A stretch of DNA of 15,826 nt from an uncultured Clostridium sp. (GTDB lineage: Bacteria > Bacillota > Clostridia > Lachnospirales > Lachnospiraceae): the NCBI GenBank assembly GCA_900549235.1, contig URNT01000055.1, forward strand, positions 1 through 15,826. Reading direction: 5' to 3'. The notes beneath the pieces are model-generated. The model was not told the origin of the DNA, made no database searches, and saw only the letters and a program-made list of their open reading frames with translations. The translations under genes and the position numbers were made by a program. This document shows, piece after piece, positions 7,071 to 14,147 of the stretch. Within the stretch, counting starts at the first letter, position 1. Each line of letters opens with the position of its first letter.

Positions 7071-7126
7071 AAAACCAGCGCCTGACCGCAGAAGAAGACG
7101 GGTCGGGCGCTGGTTTTATTTTTTTT
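7071..7126 (+). terminator. Strong orphan intrinsic terminator
   Basis: AAAACCAGCGCC (7071-7082) pairs without mismatch with GGCGCTGGTTTT (7106-7117), and TGACC with GGTCG (one G-T pair) extends the stem to 17 pairs around a 13-base loop. A run of eight T (7119-7126) follows. It points on the plus strand, yet no plus-strand gene lies upstream back to the start of divergent prmA. It may insulate the exporter promoter 20 bases downstream, stop read-through, or end a small RNA. No known riboswitch is recognisable in front of it. Confidence 0.85.
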
Positions 7127-7146
7127 GTTTCTCTGCCTTAACCCCA

Positions 7147-7175
7147 TTGACATTTCCAACCAATGCTCATACAAT
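7147..7175 (+). promoter_or_regulatory. Sigma-A-type promoter of the ABC exporter-marR operon
   Basis: A consensus -35 TTGACA (7147-7152) and -10 TACAAT (7170-7175) are separated by 17 bases, about 48 bases upstream of the first ATG. It is one of the best promoters in the window. Confidence 0.8.
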
Positions 7176-7197
7176 AGTTGTGGATGCAACAATTGCA
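7174..7197. promoter_or_regulatory. Candidate MarR operator overlapping the exporter promoter
   Basis: ATAGTTG (7174-7180) and CAACAAT (7187-7193) form an inverted repeat matching at 6 of 7 positions around a 6-base spacer, overlapping the -10 end and the probable transcription start. A second, perfect 5-base repeat, TGCAA-CAA-TTGCA (7185-7197), overlaps its right arm. Palindromes of about 18-20 bases at the promoter are the usual target of MarR dimers, and a marR gene ends this operon. The assignment is inferred from position and symmetry. Confidence 0.5.
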
Positions 7198-7222
7198 AAT
7201 TACACAAAGGAGGACTTTCCCC

Positions 7223-8947
7223 ATGAAGGAATTTCTGTCATACCTGAAGCCCTACCGCAGGGACGCCATCCTGGCGGTGGTGTGTATTGAGCTGGAGACG
7301 GTATTTGAGCTGGTGATCCCTCTTGTGATGGCTTCCATCGTAGATGTGGGCGTGGCGAACAATGATACCCGCTATATTATGATGCGGGGGCTCCAGATGG
7401 TGCTTATGGCCCTGGTGGCTCTGGGACTGGGCCAGGGCGCGGCCCGCTTTTCGGCCCGGTGCGGCCAGGGACTGGGAGCGGAGCTCAGAAAGGCGGAGTT
7501 TGCCAAGCTCCAGCAGTTTTCATTTGGAAATACGGACCATTTCAGCACCTCCTCCCTGGTTACAAGGCTTACCAGCGACGTAACCACCATCCAGAACTCT
7601 GTAGCCACCGGTATGCGGCCAGGCTTCCGCTCTCCGGTTATGATGCTGACGGCCCTCATCGCCTCCTTCTGTATCAATCCCCGGCTGGCGACGGTATTTC
7701 TCATTGCGGCCCCGGTTCTTGGAGTGCTGCTGTTTCTGATCATCCGGAAGGTGCGGCCTATGTACGGGGTGATGCAGGGGGCCATTGATATGGTAAACCG
7801 GATCATCCAGGAGAATCTGACCGCCATCCGGGTGGTCAAATCCTATGTGCGTGGAGATTATGAAACCGAGAAATTCAAGGAGGTAAATGAAAACCTTCAG
7901 ACCACCGCAGAGCGGGCCTTCGGCCTTGCGGCCTTAAATATGCCTGCCATGCAGTTTGTGATGTACGGCACCATCCTGAGTATCCTGTGGTTTGGCGGAA
8001 ACCTGACCTCCATTGGTGAGGTGAAGGTGGGGGAACTGACGGGATTTTTAAGCTATGTACTTCAGGTCCTCAACTCTCTTATGATGTTTTCCAATGTATT
8101 CCTTATGACCACCCGGGCGCTGGCCTCCTGGAAGCGTATTTCTGAGGTGATGAATGAGGAGATCGAGATCACAGAGGAGGCGGCAAGGGACATCCGGGTA
8201 GAGAAGGGTGAGATCCGGTTTGACCATGTATTCTTCAAATACCACAAGGATGCCCCGGAGTATGTTCTTTCTGACATTTCCTTCCATATAAAGCCGGGGC
8301 AGACCATCGGCATCATCGGCCAGACCGGTGCAGCCAAGACTACCCTGGTGCAGCTGATCCCAAGGCTTTATGAGGCGACGGAAGGGACGGTGTACATAGA
8401 CGGCCATCCGGTGCAGGAATACCCCCTAAAGGGCCTTCGCGACTCCATTGCCATGGTTCTGCAGAAAAATACCCTTTTTTCCGGTACGGTAAAGGATAAC
8501 CTGCGGTGGGGCAAGGAGGATGCCACAGATGAGGAGATTTCCGAGGCCTGCCGCATTGCCTGCGTAGACGAGTTTATCGACCGTTTGGAGCGGGGCTATG
8601 ATACGGAGCTGGGACAGGGCGGTGTCAATGTATCCGGGGGCCAGAAGCAGCGTCTGTGCATCGCCAGGGCCCTGTTAAAATCCCCTAAGGTGCTGATTCT
8701 GGACGACTCCACCAGCGCGGTGGACACTGCCACCGAGGCAAAGATCCGGGAAGGCCTGGCTTCCTATCTCCCGAACACCACAAAGATCATCATCGCCCAG
8801 CGTATTTCCTCCATAGCCCATGCGGACCAGATCCTGATCCTTGAGGACGGGCGGTTAAATGACTGCGGAACCCACAGGGAGCTTCTGGCTTCCAACCGGA
8901 TCTATCAGGAGATCTATTATTCCCAGCAGGAAGGAGTGGAGCTGTAA
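7223..8947 (+). CDS. Heterodimeric ABC exporter subunit with degenerate ATP site
   Basis: A half-size exporter of 574 residues: a six-helix transmembrane domain (about 10-305) and a C-terminal nucleotide-binding domain (about 328-570). Expected role: ATP-driven export of drugs, peptides or lipids as a dimer with the next gene product. Catalytic residues are altered. Walker A reads GQTGAAKT (366-373), with Ala371 for the last glycine. Walker B reads LILDD (491-495), with Asp495 for the catalytic glutamate. The H-loop is AQR (Gln526 for histidine). The signature VSGGQ (470-474) is intact and would complete the partner's ATP site. This is the degenerate-site pattern of heterodimers such as TM287/288 and BmrCD. 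The ATG at 7223 is chosen over an in-frame TTG at 7178, because AAAGGAGG (7206-7213) stands nine bases before it and the TTG lies at the transcription start. Substrate unknown. Confidence 0.93.
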   Translation: MKEFLSYLKPYRRDAILAVVCIELETVFELVIPLVMASIVDVGVANNDTRYIMMRGLQMVLMALVALGLGQGAARFSARCGQGLGAELRKAEFAKLQQFSFGNTDHFSTSSLVTRLTSDVTTIQNSVATGMRPGFRSPVMMLTALIASFCINPRLATVFLIAAPVLGVLLFLIIRKVRPMYGVMQGAIDMVNRIIQENLTAIRVVKSYVRGDYETEKFKEVNENLQTTAERAFGLAALNMPAMQFVMYGTILSILWFGGNLTSIGEVKVGELTGFLSYVLQVLNSLMMFSNVFLMTTRALASWKRISEVMNEEIEITEEAARDIRVEKGEIRFDHVFFKYHKDAPEYVLSDISFHIKPGQTIGIIGQTGAAKTTLVQLIPRLYEATEGTVYIDGHPVQEYPLKGLRDSIAMVLQKNTLFSGTVKDNLRWGKEDATDEEISEACRIACVDEFIDRLERGYDTELGQGGVNVSGGQKQRLCIARALLKSPKVLILDDSTSAVDTATEAKIREGLASYLPNTTKIIIAQRISSIAHADQILILEDGRLNDCGTHRELLASNRIYQEIYYSQQEGVEL

Positions 8948-10794
8948 TGGCAAGGATCGCAAACTACAACCGTCCAAAGGACACAAAGAAAACCCTGATG
9001 CAGATGCTTGGGTATCTGGGCCGCCACAGATGGTATATGCTTATGATCGCCCTTCTAGTGGCTGTCAGCGCCCTGGCGGGGATTCTGGGAACTTATCTTT
9101 TAAAGCCGGTAATCAATGATTACATCATCCCCGGAAACCTGGCCGGACTGGCCCGGATGGTGGGGCTGATGGGCATCCTGTATGCCTGCGGCGCCCTGGC
9201 CTGCTACTTTTACAATCAGATGATGGTGCATATGTCCCAGCAGGTGGTAAGCGAAATCCGCCGGGACCTGTTTGTCCATACCCAGAAGCTCCCTCTGTCC
9301 TATTTTGACACCCATACCCATGGGGAGCTGATGAGCCGCTTTACCAATGATGTGGACACCATTTCCGAGGCATTAAACAGCAGCTTTGCCATGATGATCC
9401 AGAGCTTTATCACCATTACCGGCACCATCACCATGCTGCTGCTTTTAAGCTGGCGGCTCTCCCTCATCGTGCTGGTGTTCCTGGGTTTTATGGTGGCATT
9501 TATCCGGTTTAACGGAAAACGGAGCCGGAAATACTTTACCAGCCAGCAGAAATACCTTGGCAGCATCAACGGCTTTGTGGAGGAAATGGTGGCGGGCCAG
9601 AAGGTAGAAAAGGTATTTAACCACGAGGCCCAGGATTTTGAGGAATTCTGCCGTAGAAATGAGGCCTACCGCCAGGCAGCTACCAAGGCGCTCTCCTATT
9701 CCGCCAGTACGGTGCCTACCATTGTTGCCCTTTCTTATATCAATTATGCCGTTTCTGCCTGCGTAGGCGGCCTCTTTGCCCTGGCGGGGCTGACGGACCT
9801 GGGCACCCTGGCCTCCTATCTGGTATATGTGCGCCAGAGCGCCATGCCCATGAACCAGTTTACCCAGCAGATTAACTTCCTTCTGGCGGCTCTTTCCGGC
9901 GCGGAGCGTATCTTCAATATGATGGAGGAGCAGCCGGAGATCGATGAAGGCCAGACCACCCTATGCCATGTTTATAAAAATGAGGACGGCTCCCTGAAGG
10001 AAGCTCCCTCCTTTACAGGAACCTTTGCATGGAAGAAGCCGGAGGGAGAGCTGGTCCTCCTTCGGGGCGATGTGCGGTTTAATCAGGTCGTCTTTGGCTA
10101 TACGCCGGAAAAGGTGATTCTGGACGGCATCAGCCTTTACGCAAAGCCGGGGCAGAAGATTGCCTTTGTAGGCTCTACGGGAGCGGGAAAGACCACTATT
10201 ATCAATCTGGTAAACCGCTTTTATGAGATCACTGGCGGCAGCATCACCTATGACGGCATTGACATACGGGAGATCAAAAAGGATGACCTGCGACGCTCTC
10301 TTTCCATGGTCATCCAGGATACGCACCTCTTTACCGGCACCATCGCGGACAACATCCGCTACGGGCGTCTGGATGCCTCTGACGAGGATGTACGGCAGGC
10401 GGCTGTGATCGCCAATGCCCATTCCTTTATCCGCCGTCTGCCTCAGGGCTATGATACGGTGCTTCACAGCGACGGAGCCAACCTGTCCCAGGGGCAGAGA
10501 CAGCTTCTTGCCATTGCGAGAGCCGCCATTTCCAGGCCGCCGGTGATGATCCTGGATGAGGCTACCAGCTCCATTGATACAAGGACGGAAAAGCTGATCG
10601 AAAAGGGAATGGATGCCCTGATGGAGGGGCGGACCGTATTTGTCATCGCCCACCGGCTGTCTACGGTGCGGGATTCCAATGCTATTATGGTGCTGGAGAA
10701 GGGCCATGTGATCGAGCGTGGAAGCCATGATGAGCTTTTGCAGCAGAAGGGACGGTATTATCAACTTTATACGGGACAGTTTGAGCTGGAATGA
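8947..10794 (+). CDS. Heterodimeric ABC exporter subunit with canonical ATP site
   Basis: A 615-residue half exporter: a transmembrane domain (about 25-320), a linker insertion rich in charged residues (about 333-372), and a nucleotide-binding domain. It has an intact Walker A GSTGAGKT (409-416), Q-loop Gln457, Walker B MILDEATS with catalytic Glu538, and H-loop His569 (AHRLST). The signature is non-canonical LSQGQ (513-517). Residue for residue this complements the preceding subunit: this protein's Walker motifs pair with the partner's VSGGQ to form the active site, while its LSQGQ faces the degenerate one. The ATG shares its A with the stop TAA of the first subunit (8945-8947), so translation is coupled. 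TM288-type proteins show the same LSQGQRQLLAI phrase. Substrate cannot be read from sequence; MarR linkage suggests a toxic or antimicrobial compound. Confidence 0.94.
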   Translation: MARIANYNRPKDTKKTLMQMLGYLGRHRWYMLMIALLVAVSALAGILGTYLLKPVINDYIIPGNLAGLARMVGLMGILYACGALACYFYNQMMVHMSQQVVSEIRRDLFVHTQKLPLSYFDTHTHGELMSRFTNDVDTISEALNSSFAMMIQSFITITGTITMLLLLSWRLSLIVLVFLGFMVAFIRFNGKRSRKYFTSQQKYLGSINGFVEEMVAGQKVEKVFNHEAQDFEEFCRRNEAYRQAATKALSYSASTVPTIVALSYINYAVSACVGGLFALAGLTDLGTLASYLVYVRQSAMPMNQFTQQINFLLAALSGAERIFNMMEEQPEIDEGQTTLCHVYKNEDGSLKEAPSFTGTFAWKKPEGELVLLRGDVRFNQVVFGYTPEKVILDGISLYAKPGQKIAFVGSTGAGKTTIINLVNRFYEITGGSITYDGIDIREIKKDDLRRSLSMVIQDTHLFTGTIADNIRYGRLDASDEDVRQAAVIANAHSFIRRLPQGYDTVLHSDGANLSQGQRQLLAIARAAISRPPVMILDEATSSIDTRTEKLIEKGMDALMEGRTVFVIAHRLSTVRDSNAIMVLEKGHVIERGSHDELLQQKGRYYQLYTGQFELE

Positions 10795-10816
10795 GTATTT
10801 AGAACGGAGGGATTAC

Positions 10817-11269
10817 ATGAATCAGAATTATAAACAGGAGAAAAACCGGGTGCGGAAGCTGTTAATCCGGGCGGAAAAGGCGAGAAAGAAGATCCTGCAG
10901 CCCTATTTCAGTCAGATCGGCCTGACCCTGGGCCAGGGGCAGTTCCGCATCCTGGATACCCTTATGACCCAGGATCACATCACCCAGAAGGAACTGGCGG
11001 ATCTCTGCCATATGGACGTGACCACCATGTCACGGAACCTGGATAAGCTGGAGCAGTCCGGCTTCCTGCTCCGGGAGCGCAACCCGGACAGCCGCCGCTC
11101 CTTTCTCATCTGCCTGACAGAGAAGGGAGCGGAGGAGGCCCAAAAGGTCCAGAAGGTAATGGAACTGGTGGACGGGGTGATCATGGACGGCATGAGCAGC
11201 GAGGAGCTTCCGGTGTTCCTGCGCTGCCTGGAGCGGATCTGTGCAAATCTGGAACAGTGCCAGATGTAG
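10817..11269 (+). CDS. MarR-family transcriptional regulator
   Basis: A 150-residue winged-helix protein with the MarR layout: N-terminal dimer helix, then ITQKELADLCHMDVTTMSRNL (helix-turn-helix, about 55-75), the wing with the conserved D-x-R-x-R-like NPDSRRS, and LTEKG leading to the C-terminal dimer helix. MarR proteins usually repress neighbouring efflux genes and are released by a small phenolic or toxic ligand. The ATG at 10817 follows ACGGAGGG by a good spacing; the frame is open further upstream inside the ABC gene, but that start has no ribosome binding site. It ends the exporter operon, 22 bases after the second subunit, and the candidate operator at 7174-7197 suggests autoregulation of all three genes. 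Confidence 0.92.
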   Translation: MNQNYKQEKNRVRKLLIRAEKARKKILQPYFSQIGLTLGQGQFRILDTLMTQDHITQKELADLCHMDVTTMSRNLDKLEQSGFLLRERNPDSRRSFLICLTEKGAEEAQKVQKVMELVDGVIMDGMSSEELPVFLRCLERICANLEQCQM

Positions 11270-11279
11270 ACGGGTCTAC
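11266..11279. other. Perfect palindrome across two convergent stop codons
   Basis: GTAGAC (11266-11271), GG, GTCTAC (11274-11279). The TAG of marR (11267-11269) and the TAG of the lipoprotein gene on the other strand (11276-11278) lie in mirror positions of the palindrome. It can fold in both transcripts as a 5-base stem with a CGGG loop, but no T run follows on either strand, so I do not call it an intrinsic terminator. Confidence 0.4.
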
Positions 11280-11800
11280 GGATAGTTGATCCCTGATATA
11301 GCCAGCTTTCCGTCCCGTATTCCAAATATGATATTGGGGGAACCGGACTCACCGCTGAGTGTGAAACCAGCCATGCTTGGGGGCAGATCGGTCTCCTCTG
11401 CCTGAGCAATGCCTTCTACCAGGTCATCTGTAAAAATTGCATCTGCTCCCAGTGCTAAAAAATCTTCCTGAGTCTCGACTGCTCCTGCCTCCGGCAGGCC
11501 TACATAGACAGGAAAGGCGGTCAGCGCTGCCAGACCCTCCAGATCCTTTTCGGCCACAGCCTCTTTGATCTGGCGGGCAAAGCTGGCGGCTTCTTCCTGA
11601 GGAACTGCGAAATTGTCCTCGTAGTATTCCTCCGGCGCTTCTGTTTCTGTCTCTATTTCTATTTCTGCCTCTGTTTCAACTCTGCGTTCAACCGTCTCCG
11701 GCGTTTTCATTTCCTCAGCAGTTCCCTGACCGCAGCCTGATATACTCAGTACAAGGATTCCTGCCGCTAACCACAGCGTTCTTTTTTTCATTTTTTTCAC
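11276..11800 (-). CDS. Small secreted lipoprotein, function unknown
   Basis: This 174-residue protein starts with a lipoprotein signal peptide: charged MKKMKKR, hydrophobic core, and lipobox I20-S-G-C23. An acidic Glu/Thr-rich linker (about 34-60) should space the folded part from the membrane. The C-terminal domain (about 68-174), with SFARQIKEAVAEKDLEGLAALTAFPVYV and an end of KLAISGINYP, resembles small cystatin/NTF2-like extracytoplasmic domains of unknown function that I have seen in other clostridial lipoproteins; I cannot name the family. It lies 15 bases after the RsiV-like gene and has its own GAGGTG ribosome binding site, so it is probably the third gene of the sigma-factor operon. 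By context it may help in envelope defence, but no enzymatic motif is visible. Confidence 0.8.
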   Translation of the reverse strand: MKKMKKRTLWLAAGILVLSISGCGQGTAEEMKTPETVERRVETEAEIEIETETEAPEEYYEDNFAVPQEEAASFARQIKEAVAEKDLEGLAALTAFPVYVGLPEAGAVETQEDFLALGADAIFTDDLVEGIAQAEETDLPPSMAGFTLSGESGSPNIIFGIRDGKLAISGINYP

Positions 11801-11815
11801 CTCATTTACATTTTT

Positions 11816-12679
11816 TTACATTTTAATTTCAAATTCCTGGGTTCCCGCGGCTCCCGGGGCGATCTCATAGGGATCCAGCACCACCACCGGGTTTCCGGCT
11901 TCATTGATATAAAAACCGGTATCCTCCCCAATCTGGGGAAGTTCCTCCCAGAAGGTCATCCCCGTTTCCTGCTCCCGCTCCGGGATCTGGCGGCGGATGC
12001 TTTCCTGGACGAGCTGCGGGTAATCCTCACCCAGAAGATCCTTCAGGCTGACAAGACTCCCCTTTTCCAGATCAAAGTTGTAATATTTTGTTTCCCTGTA
12101 AGCCGAGGTCCAGTTCTCCGTCCCCATAACCGCCAGGGACAGATACCGGTCAGACTGGGATTTTACCTCATACCAGACGCGGATCTCCACTTTATGGGCT
12201 TCCCACTCCTCTTCTGTGCCTCCAGTGTCTAAAAATGCCTGGCGGTATTCTTCTGCCCGCTTCTGGGCCTCTGCGGCATAGGATTCGCAGATACGATAGA
12301 TTTCTTCATTGACCGAAGCCTCTAACCCCTTAAAATCCTCAGAGATCAGCTCTACAGAGGGGATCTCCACCTGAATATGCAGATCCTTCTCAGAAGACTC
12401 ATAGGAGCGGAAGGTCAGCACCCGTGCGGCGGCGCCGATCACCGGCAGCCTGGCGGCCCCTTCTGCAAAGGCGGTGCTGGTGTTAAGGGCGGCTGTAAAT
12501 AAAAGAACCAGCGCAGCGGCAGCGGCAGCTGTCTGTCTGAAATGGATCCGCCATCTTCCCTTCGCACTCTTATTCTCCGGCTTTTCCCACTGTCCAAACT
12601 CTTTCTGGATCCGTATGGAAAGCTCCTCGGGAATGGGAATTTCCTCATATTTTTTTCTTGCCTTCTCTAATTCTGTCAT
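11816..12679 (-). CDS. RsiV-like transmembrane anti-sigma factor (DUF3298)
   Basis: A 287-residue protein: a cytoplasmic N-terminal segment (1-49) that should hold the sigma factor, one transmembrane helix (about 50-66), and a large extracytoplasmic domain of the DUF3298/RsiV kind, seen in RLPVIGAAARVLTFRSY (77-93) and in YYNFDLEKGSLVSLKDLLGED toward the C-terminus. Bacillus RsiV, of nearly the same length, binds lysozyme and is then cut by signal peptidase, releasing SigV. Here an A-x-A motif (Ala70-Phe-Ala72) sits just outside the helix, at the place expected for such a cut. The start codon overlaps the stop of the sigma gene by four bases (ATGA), typical of co-translated sigma/anti-sigma pairs. 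The ligand could be lysozyme or another wall-active signal; lysozyme is inference from the family. Confidence 0.88.
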   Translation of the reverse strand: MTELEKARKKYEEIPIPEELSIRIQKEFGQWEKPENKSAKGRWRIHFRQTAAAAAALVLLFTAALNTSTAFAEGAARLPVIGAAARVLTFRSYESSEKDLHIQVEIPSVELISEDFKGLEASVNEEIYRICESYAAEAQKRAEEYRQAFLDTGGTEEEWEAHKVEIRVWYEVKSQSDRYLSLAVMGTENWTSAYRETKYYNFDLEKGSLVSLKDLLGEDYPQLVQESIRRQIPEREQETGMTFWEELPQIGEDTGFYINEAGNPVVVLDPYEIAPGAAGTQEFEIKM

Positions 12680-13167
12680 CCTTCCACCTCCTGGATGCTT
12701 ATTTTGAGGATCCGCAGTCCGCGGTACAGCTTTGCTTTTACTGTATTCAGATTCATATCCATAATCCGCGCGATTTCCTTCAGCGTCATATCCTCGTAAA
12801 AACGGAGCTTAATAATATACTGGGTATCCATTTCCAGCTGGTTAATATGATCGTACAGGCCCTGATCCGGCTCAAAGCCGGGATCCTCATAGATGCCATC
12901 AAAAAGCTCCCCTTCCTCTGTCAGAAACACATTCTGCCGCTCCTTTAAAAGCTGCCTGCTTTCATTAACCAGAATCCGGTAAAACCAGGTTTTCAGGGCG
13001 TTTTCATTTCTCAGCTCCCCATAATGCTCCAGGGCCCTGCACACCGCGTTCTGGACCACATCCAGGGCATCCTCCTGATTCCGGGTATAGCTGAAAGCCA
13101 GACGGTAAAAGCGGGCTTGATTTTCAATGATGTACGCCGTTATTTTTTCGTATAGGTTCTGTTTCAT
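12676..13167 (-). CDS. ECF RNA polymerase sigma factor, SigV-like
   Basis: A 163-residue group 4 sigma factor with only regions 2 and 4. Region 2 (about 15-78) shows YTRNQEDALDVVQNAVCRAL and the -10 recognition stretch LKTWFYRILVNESR. Region 4 (about 105-155) shows YIIKLRFYEDMTLKEIA and the helix-turn-helix ending NTVKAKLYRGL. Length, order and an RsiV-like partner place it in the SigV (ECF30) group. It is made together with the anti-sigma factor (four-base overlap) and is expected to direct transcription of envelope-protection genes when the anti-sigma is destroyed. A GAGGCGG ribosome binding site precedes the ATG at 13167. The promoter at 13223-13251 has ECF character, which points to positive autoregulation. 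Confidence 0.93.
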   Translation of the reverse strand: MKQNLYEKITAYIIENQARFYRLAFSYTRNQEDALDVVQNAVCRALEHYGELRNENALKTWFYRILVNESRQLLKERQNVFLTEEGELFDGIYEDPGFEPDQGLYDHINQLEMDTQYIIKLRFYEDMTLKEIARIMDMNLNTVKAKLYRGLRILKISIQEVEG

Positions 13168-13222
13168 TGTGCCGCCTCATTTGGGATTGTTTTGTTCCGT
13201 TTGACTGAACGGTTACATATGA

Positions 13223-13251
13223 TAGATAATTTGAGAATATAAAAAGTTGCA
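13223..13251 (-). promoter_or_regulatory. ECF-type autopromoter of the sigma operon
   Basis: On the minus strand the sequence TGCAACTTTTT provides a -35 (TGCAAC, 13246-13251, with the T-run that follows the AAC in SigV-type promoters). TATCTA at 13223-13228 is a candidate -10 after a 17-base spacer. The Bacillus SigV -35 is close to TGAAACTTTT. The match is good for the -35 and moderate for the -10. Confidence 0.5.
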
Positions 13252-13276
13252 GAAAAAGGCAGTTTTTTTCAAAAAG

Positions 13277-13289
13277 GTGATTTCATCAC
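13277..13289. promoter_or_regulatory. Candidate Crp/Fnr-type activator site
   Basis: GTGAT-TTC-ATCAC is a perfect inverted repeat with GTGA half-sites, the type bound by CRP-like recognition helices. Its centre (13283) is about 41 bases before the transcription start predicted from the -10 at 13312-13317, the position of class II activators. The half-site spacing (N5 between GTGA and TCAC) is one base shorter than in the Escherichia coli CRP site. Confidence 0.45.
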
Positions 13290-13308
13290 AGAAGTCCGGG
13301 GATAACTG

Positions 13309-13317
13309 TGGTAAAAT
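13309..13317 (+). promoter_or_regulatory. Extended -10 promoter of the ferredoxin operon
   Basis: TGG followed by TAAAAT (13312-13317) forms an extended -10. The expected -35 position (13289-13294, CACAGA) does not resemble TTGACA, which is typical of a promoter needing an activator. The ferredoxin ATG is 33 bases downstream. Confidence 0.5.
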
Positions 13318-13349
13318 CAGACCATACACTCCAAAAAAGGAAGGATTTT

Positions 13350-13559
13350 ATGAACACAGTTAGAAAAAAGCGGAAAGCCGTTGTAGATGAAGGAACCTGT
13401 GTGGCCTGCGGCTGCTGTGTCAAAGTATGCCCTCTGAGGGCTGTCACAATCTGGCGGGGGATAACAGCCCGCGTAGATGGAACTGCCTGTGCGGGCTGCG
13501 GTAAATGCGCAAAAGAATGTCCCGCCAGCGTGATCACGATCCAGGAGGCTGAAACATGA
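13350..13559 (+). CDS. 2[4Fe-4S] ferredoxin
   Basis: A 69-residue protein with two complete Cx2Cx2Cx3CP motifs: Cys17-20-23-27 and Cys47-50-53-57, plus an extra Cys22 within the first motif. This is a bacterial-type low-potential electron carrier with two cubane clusters. A basic N-terminus (MNTVRKKRK) precedes the first motif. The ATG at 13350 follows AAGGAAGG; an in-frame ATG at 13308 overlaps the promoter and is not used here. The stop overlaps the start of the next gene by four bases (ATGA), so the two are coupled and the ferredoxin probably exchanges electrons with the membrane protein that follows. Confidence 0.93.
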   Translation: MNTVRKKRKAVVDEGTCVACGCCVKVCPLRAVTIWRGITARVDGTACAGCGKCAKECPASVITIQEAET

Positions 13560-14131
13560 AAAAACATTGGTATGACTATCTCTGGATCCTTTCACTGGCC
13601 TATCTGATCCTGGGCTTTTTTAATATTTTGTCCGCATGGCTGGGGCTTCTCTGCTTCTTTATCCCGCTGATTATCTCTTTTTCAAAGGGTACAAAGGGCT
13701 ACTGTAACCGCTATTGCGGCCGGGGACAGCTTTTTAATCTCCTCGGAGGACGCTTCGGGCTGTCCCGCAGAAGGGATATTCCCGGATGGATGAAAAGCAG
13801 AATCTTCCGCTATGGATTTCTCCTTTTCTTTCTCATCATGTTCTCCCTGATGCTCTGGAATACCTTCCTGGTATTTTCAGGAGTCAGGGATTTAAAGCAG
13901 GTAGTTACTCTTTTATGGACCTTTCAGGTTCCCTGGAAATGGGCGTACCATGGATCAGCGCTTCCTCTCTGGGCCGTTCAGTTTGCCTTCGGCTTTTACA
14001 GCGTTATGCTCACCTCCACCATTCTGGGAATCATCACCATGGTGCTCTTTAAGCCCAGAAGCTGGTGCGTATACTGCCCTATGGGAACCATGACCCAGCT
14101 GATCTGCAAGGCAAAAAACGGGAAGGCATAG
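13556..14131 (+). CDS. NapH-like membrane Fe-S protein
   Basis: A 191-residue membrane protein with about four transmembrane helices (roughly 8-25, 26-43, 86-108, 138-165). Two cysteine pairs lie near helix ends: Cys50-x3-Cys54 (CNRYCGRG) and Cys171-x2-Cys174 followed by P-M-G (CVYCPMG), with Cys184 beyond. The CxxCPxG phrase after a hydrophobic helix is the hallmark of the NapH/NosR/YccM group, which passes electrons across or along the membrane. The usual C-terminal pair of 4Fe-4S motifs is missing, and the separate ferredoxin encoded just upstream may supply it. Electron donor and acceptor cannot be read from sequence. It ends 16 bases from the convergent Crp/Fnr gene with no obvious terminator between. 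Confidence 0.75.
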   Translation: MKKHWYDYLWILSLAYLILGFFNILSAWLGLLCFFIPLIISFSKGTKGYCNRYCGRGQLFNLLGGRFGLSRRRDIPGWMKSRIFRYGFLLFFLIMFSLMLWNTFLVFSGVRDLKQVVTLLWTFQVPWKWAYHGSALPLWAVQFAFGFYSVMLTSTILGIITMVLFKPRSWCVYCPMGTMTQLICKAKNGKA

Positions 14132-14147
14132 CCTTACCCACAGCCCT

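Noticed and set aside
7021..7126. Possible riboswitch before the exporter operon
   Set aside because: The purine-rich GGGAGAGG and the long stem suggested one, but I could not fit any class I know, and the terminator precedes the promoter of the operon, so it cannot be its attenuator.
7007..7207. 66-codon minus-strand frame with a hydrophobic stretch upstream of the exporter
   Set aside because: It crosses the strong terminator and the exporter promoter, and has no ribosome binding site.
9961..10764. 267-codon frame antisense to the second ABC subunit
   Set aside because: Long only because of GC-rich codon structure; the sense strand carries every ABC motif.
13277..13289. Classical FNR box (TTGAT-N4-ATCAA) or CRP box (N6 spacing)
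   Set aside because: The palindrome has GTGAT arms with 3 bases between, matching neither spacing exactly; kept only as a Crp/Fnr-type candidate.
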